This document shows, piece by piece, positions 57,723 to 64,000 of a DNA stretch of 64,000 bases. Location: assembly GCF_021155765.1 (NCBI RefSeq), contig NC_060105.1:12743001-12807000 (forward strand). Reading direction: 5' to 3'. Below the pieces are notes generated by a model. That model did not search any database, was not told where the DNA came from, and saw only the letters and a program-made list of their open reading frames with translations. The DNA is from Diprion similis. Its lineage: Eukaryota; Arthropoda; Insecta; Hymenoptera; Diprionidae. Every line of letters begins with the position of its first letter. Position 1 is the first letter of the stretch. The translations under genes were made by a program, and so were the position numbers.

Positions 57723-58087
57723 ATGGTGTGAGTATACATGGTGTGCTTAGGATTGCAGATTCTTTCTCCAAAAAAGTTTCTCGCTCACGCTGGACTGGAT
57801 TTAAGTAAGATGTGTACCAACGACGCCAAAATACCCTAGATAAGTTGTGATTAATTGTTGCGACGTTGAATCTGCGTGTAAAAAAAATGAGCGGGACTTT
57901 AAATAATTCACACCACAACTCTACATGATGGCATTACCGAGCAGGGTAGCGTTCAGCAGAAAAATGATTCCCTAACAATACAGGGATTTTTTTAGACAGT
58001 TGGTACACATCTCACGTAAAGGCTTTGACACCCTGGAAAGGGGCGTGTCGTAGGAGTTCTAGACACGCCATGAATACTCACACCACG
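57723..58087. mobile_element. MITE family B, copy 2 (inverse orientation)
   Basis: Ends: ATGGTGTGAGTATACATGGT on the left and, inverted, CGTGGTGTGAGTATTCATGG on the right. The interior is the inverse complement of copy 1 at 52,407-52,773 along its full length with moderate divergence. No coding capacity. Confidence 0.88.
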
Positions 58088-58101
58088 TTTCTGACTTTCC
58101 C

Positions 58102-58222
58102 GATGAGTTGGTTCAGTTCTAATCGTTCTACCGAGTAAGCTCACTTCTAACATTTCTGCCGAGTTGGGTCAGTTCTAACCATTCTAACGAGTTATCTCAG
58201 TTTCATTACAGTTCGTCGATCA
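58102..58222. repeat. Tandem repeat, inverse complement of the 55.7-kb array
   Basis: Units such as GAGTTGGTTCAGTTCTAATC and GAGTTGGGTCAGTTCTAACC, separated by GTTCTACC or ATTCTAAC, are the complement of the 31-bp unit at 55,678-55,878. About three to four units remain. The array starts about 15 bp after MITE B copy 2. Confidence 0.8.
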
Positions 58223-58229
58223 CTTGGCA

Positions 58230-61180
58230 CAATTTTTAAAAACTGCACGTATATCAGATATATCACGTTTTAGAAATTCTGGGATTTTTGGGAAAGATGT
58301 ACTGACTACGTCAATTATAATAATAATAATGATGCTGATGATAATCATTATGCATCGCAGCCGTCTCAAGATATTAAACAGAAACGCCTGCATTTGCACG
58401 GTGGATAAGGAAAATTGCAGAAAACTTTGCCCAGATATAGCTACACTGAGTTCGAACCTTAGCTTGCAAATTCGGCGCCTAAACAACGTGACCCGTCTTA
58501 CATTCTTGTGTGGTGTGGCTTAAGTCGTCCTCGACTCACTGGGGATTTGAACACGAGTACTACTACCGTTCCCTAGATTCGCATGCAGGCATGACAGCAT
58601 CGATCACAGTATTCTCCAGAGTGAATTGTGCGCTTTTTAGTTTCGGTAAAATCAATTTCTGCACCGACTCTCTTTTAGTATTCTCATCGTGACTACTAGG
58701 CGTTCTTGGACACCACAGCACCGTATGTGGCGATCGATTGATCCATTATTTGTCGTCATAAGATTACCTCTAAATAAGGACCTGGCCACAAAAGGCACAC
58801 AACTGTATGATCACGTTTAATAATTGTAAGTATTGGGTTTTGAACAATTAAATAATAAGGAGTTTGGTTTATTATTACTATTAAGGTGTGTTTTCGTATA
58901 GTCGAGTTAATAATAGGTTAGATTCACGGTACTGCAAACAAGTCAAACATTTTATGTTTTAAGTGTGACCAAAGATGGTGTAATGGCCAAAAACAGTGCA
59001 TCTAACCTATGTCACTGAATTACGTGGTCCATATTCTTTTGTAAAGTTGGCCATTTCCAATAAAATAAATTATTTTAATAAGTGGAGTAGATTTCAGAAC
59101 TTTGATTATCAGGGTTTTGGAAGAGGAAATTGAACTTGACGTGTTGAGAATGTGAGAGTTAAGATTGTAGATTGTACTTTATGAAAGACGAAATGAAAGT
59201 TAATTTGACGAATGTTCAAAATAATGGGCACTTGGTGAAAGGTGGACTAGAAGTCATTTACAGACAACGTACAATGTGAACACTTGAATTGTGCATCAGA
59301 TTGAAAAAGTTGGAGAACACATGCAGCTTAGTAAGTGCAATTGCGGGTAGCATAAGCGATCAAAGTCTAGCTGAATATGCAAGAAGCAGAAGGAAGAGAG
59401 ATAGCGGGGAGGGATGAAAAGAAGAGGGGGAGGGAGGGAGATATCTAGCATCGAAAATTTAAGAATCCACAAATCAACAATAACATCAGTTCTACTTGCA
59501 CCACGATTCTTCAATAGTAGTTGCATCGATAAGCGTCAGAAGAAAGGCTTCGGGGCAAGAAATGCGAGCAAATCGCCACAGTATAATTAGTGGTTAATTA
59601 AATGCTGATTAAATACCTTACTCCCGGGTTTAATGCTCTTCAATTTTGAAAAAGAAAAACCCGTGGCGGTTCTGGTTTACCAAGATCAAGGTAGAACCAC
59701 CACGACAAAGACAAACGTAAATAACGGCTGATTTCAGAAAATAATTGTGGCCAAAGTTAAAGACTATGTAAAGACACTCTAAATACGTTATAACAGAAAT
59801 TAACACTCTTCGTTCAGAAAAATAGCCTGTGGCAGTACTGGTTTGAGATTAAGCTGGAATCGCCACACAAAAGGAATTAAAAAAAAAAAAATGAACAACG
59901 GTAAAGATAATTAAGAGTTCCAGAGATACAATTTACTCGATTTAAATGTTACACCCCTTTCAATCCCGAACCACCTTTCATTCAGAAAATCCATTGTTTT
60001 TATCCGTGAATCTAACCCCGTGGGAAAGTCAGCGAATAAAAAACTCTCGAAAAAAACATAACTCGGAAATAATATGAATCTATTAATTTAAAAAAAAAAA
60101 AAACATGTAGCAGTGCTAACTTGATAAAACAACCCTATCGAGTGAAAGATCATCCGTGATAGATTTGGGAAAACTACTCTCACAATTTCTTAAAAATCTT
60201 GACTTAATTCTTTTTGAGATTAAAAATATAGAGAAAATTTCAACTCTTAGAGAGTGTGAAAATTTGTGTTTAATTGTGAAAGACTTGTTCTGTAGAAAAA
60301 TGAAAAGAAATTTCCAAATTTTAAAGTTCTTGAGGCAAACTTCTTAATTCACGGAAAACCAACTTTCTTCCGTGAAAAAATTAACATGATTTGAATTCAA
60401 ATCAATAATAAAAATATAACAACGAGTAATTTCACTGATATTTTGCGCGCGAAAATAAAACTGGAGTTTCTTTATACCAAATTCTTTCTGTTAGAAAATC
60501 GGAAAGTTACGGATTTTTAGGAGGTGTTTCTTTTCCCATCATTTTCCAGAAATCCAGGATTTGATACGGAAAAAACCATGTATTCTATCAATATCTCAAT
60601 TTGTATGCAAGTTAAATTCATTTGAAGAGTTCAAATTTAACATTTTCTGAATATATTCGGAACTTGAGAAAGAATTAAAATCCATTCTAAAAAAATCTTG
60701 AACAATTCCAGATCAATTTTGAACAATTCTAAAATTATTAAAATTATTATCCTCCTTTCGAAAACGACAGTCAAGTAAAAAATTTGACATAAATTAGAAC
60801 AGTGAGCCGAAAATTCACATTCGAAATCATTTTCCAATGCGCCGAGCAGTTTTGTACTGATATTCTAAAAACACATCTGGATGATGAAGTCATTTTGTTG
60901 TCGAATTTTTTCATCGTCATCAACACTTGCAACTATTCGTCATATAAGGAACCATAGAAATATTCGAAAACTAATCGTCGGAAGTAAAGAAGAAAATCAT
61001 TCTTCCATAAATCCTAATAAAGTCAACAAAGACAACACAACAAAAAATTGTTGCACTCCCAAAAAACGGAGTAAGGAAGGAAATGATTATAATGGTCAGA
61101 ACTGTATTTTGGTGGCACAACCCAGAACTCGTGCAGCTTTGATTTCACCAAAAAACGTGAAACTTCACCACTTTTAAAAT
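58230..61180. other. AT-rich region, no gene recognised
   Basis: A TAA/ATG/ATT microsatellite-like patch lies at 58,315-58,350 and a purine-rich stretch at 59,385-59,450. Frames at 58224-58523 and 60881-61177 (98 codons with a lysine-rich tail) are unassigned. 59,660-59,870 contains two small hairpins. Confidence 0.35.
59662..59867. repeat. Two similar small hairpins, 166 bp apart
   Basis: 59,662-59,704 (CGTGGCGGTTCT ... AGAACCACCACG) and 59,828-59,867 (TGTGGCAGTACTGG ... CTGGAATCGCCACA) share the pattern GAAAAANNNCC(C/T)GTGGC and a CTGGTTT loop. They look like diverged copies of one stem-loop. Confidence 0.55.
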
Positions 61181-61399
61181 TTAAGTCAATTTTTTCGGTT
61201 TTTCCAAAAATGGATCAATCATGCAGCTGGCGTCCCATATTTTTGAAATACATTTTTTAAACCGATATCGCCAGAACTGTTTATAAAAACTGTTGGAAAC
61301 TCTACGAATTTTTCAAAAGATGCCATAACTCTTGAACAAAAATTCGTTTTTTGACAAATGTCCCGAGCCAACTTCACAGACGTCTTTCGTTCTAGGTCA

Positions 61400-62560
61400 G
61401 GTGGAAAGCGAGTGAGAAGCTATATGCTCATACTGAGAAAAAAATATTCCAGCAGCAAGTATTATATTAGCTCACGTCCACTACACCTTATTTGATTTGA
61501 TTGCAATACAACTGAATTCAAGAAGTACACTTATTGCTAGATCGATGCATTTGTAGATAAACTCATTTACATTATTTCTTAAACTATATATTATATATAT
61601 CATGTAAGGATTTTGGAAACGGAACACATATATATTCATATGAATCTTCAAATCGTTTTCTTGATACTAAAAAATTTAACTCTTCTTTGGCGAATTTCTT
61701 CGATCAGTAAATTCAAGTTAAATCTAATATATTAGTTGAATTTTAGCTGAGTAAAATTTATTTGCGTAATTTGAGTAGATTTTACTCAACTTTTCAAGTC
61801 ACTTTATTTAGTGGATTTACTAAAATTAATCTAGCACTCGAAAATGATTGAAACTTATTTATGGAAAGGAGGTTGGTGAGCCAGAAATATTTGACAAATT
61901 TTCTTACAAAATGGTTACAAACTGATTATTTATTTAGAGCTTGGTTATGGAATGTTCAGTTTTAAATGACAACAAAGTAATGAAAAGCCTAGTAGATATT
62001 TTCGATCTTCGTTTACGATGGCTACTTTTTTTTAAGATATAATTTTGTATAATTCCACCGGAACACTTCTTTTTATTATGTTGGGATTGTTGAATATTTA
62101 AGTATACAATATAGCACTAATATTAATCACGATCAGCAGATAGCAAGATTGAATTAAATATTTCAAGAAACAAAATTTGTTTTGGTGAATTTGTTAAAAT
62201 AAGTTTTCAAAATATATTAAGTCATTGTAGAGTAAAATCGAATAAATTTATCAGAGTTTTCATTATTTAGAATTAATGTAAAATAAAACGTCGATATCTG
62301 GGCTTTCGTTTATAATTTTGGATTTTATTATTCTGATATGTCCAAAGAAATTTTTATAGCTCACGAATATATCAATTTGATGAATACTCGATGCACTAAT
62401 ATCTCGTAGTAAAATTATTAAAGTAACGATTTTTGACTCACCAAATTTTCCAAATGAATAAAATTTGGGGATTCAAATAGTCTGATCATTTGAAAAGTCT
62501 TTAGACGACAGTCACCTAGTTTAAAGAAACATTTTAGTAAAATAAAAATATAAATAAATT
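61400..62560. other. Very AT-rich spacer, nothing recognised
   Basis: No protein-like frame, and no repeat beyond short AT runs such as the TATATTATATATATCATG stretch near 61,590. Confidence 0.4.
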
Positions 62561-62577
62561 AATCTTAACAAATTTCC

Positions 62578-62801
62578 ACAAGGTTGAAGTTAGAAACGTT
62601 AACGTAACGAAACATCAGAGAGAAGTTCATTATTGTGTACATACAACTTTGGAATGACTTTCGAGAAGTTGACTTTTGAAGTTATGAGTATATGTATCGT
62701 TTATTATATGCTTTACTAAATTTCAGACAATTCTAATCGTGCGAAATAACGATGCTTCCTAAACACGCATCGTTACAATAACGTTACCAACTTCAACCTC
62801 A
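62578..62801. mobile_element. hAT-like MITE with 8-bp target duplication (224 bp)
   Basis: AAATTTCC occurs directly at 62,570-62,577 and 62,802-62,809, immediately flanking the element. Terminal repeats: ACAAGGTTGAAGTTAGAAAC on the left and, inverted, GTGAGGTTGAAGTTGGTAAC on the right, extending through GTTAACGTAACGA/GTTATTGTAACGA. An 8-bp duplication is usual for hAT elements. A related lone end lies at 21.62-21.66 kb. Confidence 0.85.
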
Positions 62802-62809
62802 CAAATTTC

Positions 62810-64000
62810 CTTCATTCAGTTGAATTTTAATCAAATCAAGCAAGGTGTTGGAGAGTTTGATAAATATTATAATACTCACTATCAAGATGTCTTTTGCTCA
62901 GTGAGCGCACAGCTTACTAATCGCACATCGCCTGTCTGTTAAAAGAGACGAAGCCGCATGGGCAATATTCGGAGAAAATTCACCGCGTTAAAATTGGTGT
63001 TTACAGATTCTCTATGTTCAAAAACGACCTGGGAAACGACTGAATTATCCTATCCAAATGTTTATAGATATGATTTTTAAATTATATCAAATAGTGCTTT
63101 TCATCGAGATAACGCAGTGGAAATTTATAATGATAATGATGCGAAACTGAAGCAGATGGATCGGAAACAGCTTAATTTATTACAAAATTCTATCCTTGCA
63201 TAAACAATTGTTATATAAATGTAATGAATTGTAAAACTTGGAGCCTTGCTTTGAAATCACATTGTTTTGTCTGGCCACTTGTATATCCCAACAAATTTTT
63301 ATCTAATCGTAAACAATTGAAAATTTGGACCTAATATCTGTGACAAAAGTGACTTTAGCTAAGCTCAAGATTTTATTGATTGCAAAATTCACTTTGGAAA
63401 ATTCAATCAGAAAGCAGACCTGTTTTGCTAATTTTCAAAGTTATGTTTATTTGAATCTGAATTTTGTTATTCTGGTAGTCGTTCATGCCGGTTGCAAGTA
63501 ACAGATATCAATGATTTCTCTGCAAAATGACACAGGACTATAAACTGAAATCACAAATGATAAATATTCATCGATCATTTCCTTTTACAGTGAATCAAAC
63601 ACACCTAATTTGATGAAATAAGAACTATTAACTCCAATACAGGTGGTTTTCCTTCTTAACACAATTGGCTATCAATTCTGATTGCCAGCTTCAGCTTCAT
63701 TTTCTCGAATAACTAATTATTGGATGATTTAGAAATTAAGCATCACAGTGAAACCAGCAGAAGCTACTGTCATCGGAGCAACAAGCTTGAGTCGGTCAAT
63801 ATATGCATACCAGTTTCACTGTCGTAATCTAATCAACGGTCAAGTATCTATTCCTGGTATGGCAGTGATCTCATTATTTGGCATAAATTAAAAGGATCTT
63901 GTTTGAAATAAATGCAACTGCAGCGTGATTGGTACTTTCCAAATTGTATTAGAAAATGATATTGAGACACTTAGATAGGTGCGCCATTCAATCTAACAAT
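62810..64000. other. Window end, no gene recognised
   Basis: AT-rich sequence without recognisable frames or repeats. It could still be intronic to a gene outside the window, or hold the SRPK first exon, but nothing shows it. Confidence 0.4.

Overview
The window is eukaryotic and almost certainly from an insect nuclear genome. The genes are split by GT-AG introns, the DNA is AT-rich, and the recognisable proteins are animal families: a Torso-type receptor tyrosine kinase, the mitochondrial zinc transporter ZnT9 and an SR-protein kinase. A hymenopteran is my guess from general look only; I could not test it. There are no operons, ribosome binding sites or CRISPR arrays.

Layout: (1) 0.1-6.6 kb, minus strand: a complete 12-exon receptor tyrosine kinase of 950 residues, with every splice phase agreeing. 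(2) 6.6-21.8 kb: no large gene. It holds a 4-kb decayed I-type LINE (8.9-12.9 kb, minus strand), a possible three-exon orphan mini-gene (13.6-14.7 kb), a decamer satellite, a small inverted-repeat element and an unassigned 90-codon ORF at 20.3-20.5 kb. (3) 21.8-39.7 kb, plus strand: a complete 10-exon SLC30A9/ZnT9 gene of 625 residues. Its 10.2-kb fourth intron is a transposon graveyard: Gypsy pol fragments, a decayed gene that I compare with RAG1/Transib-type recombinases, and fold-back elements. A second copy of one fold-back lies two introns on, and TTAA-flanked MITEs lie in introns 4 and 9. (4) 39.7-42.7 kb: spacer with tandem repeats and a CCAAT-bearing promoter-like patch. (5) 42.7-53.7 kb, minus strand: an SR-protein kinase (SRPK), the last five exons only; the start exon was not found. 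(6) 53.7-64 kb: no gene seen, but several inverted-repeat elements, including the second copy of a MITE that is nested inside another MITE at 52.4 kb, and a hAT-like MITE with a perfect 8-bp target duplication.

The three host genes belong to unrelated pathways (growth-factor or hormone signalling, mitochondrial zinc export, splicing-factor phosphorylation) and nothing suggests co-regulation. The most unusual items are the RAG1/Transib-like decayed gene at 27.5-29.5 kb, the pair of fold-back elements, the LINE whose gag reading frame runs into the endonuclease-RT linker with the endonuclease missing, and the MITE-in-MITE nest. All homology calls come from reading translations by eye; no database search was run.
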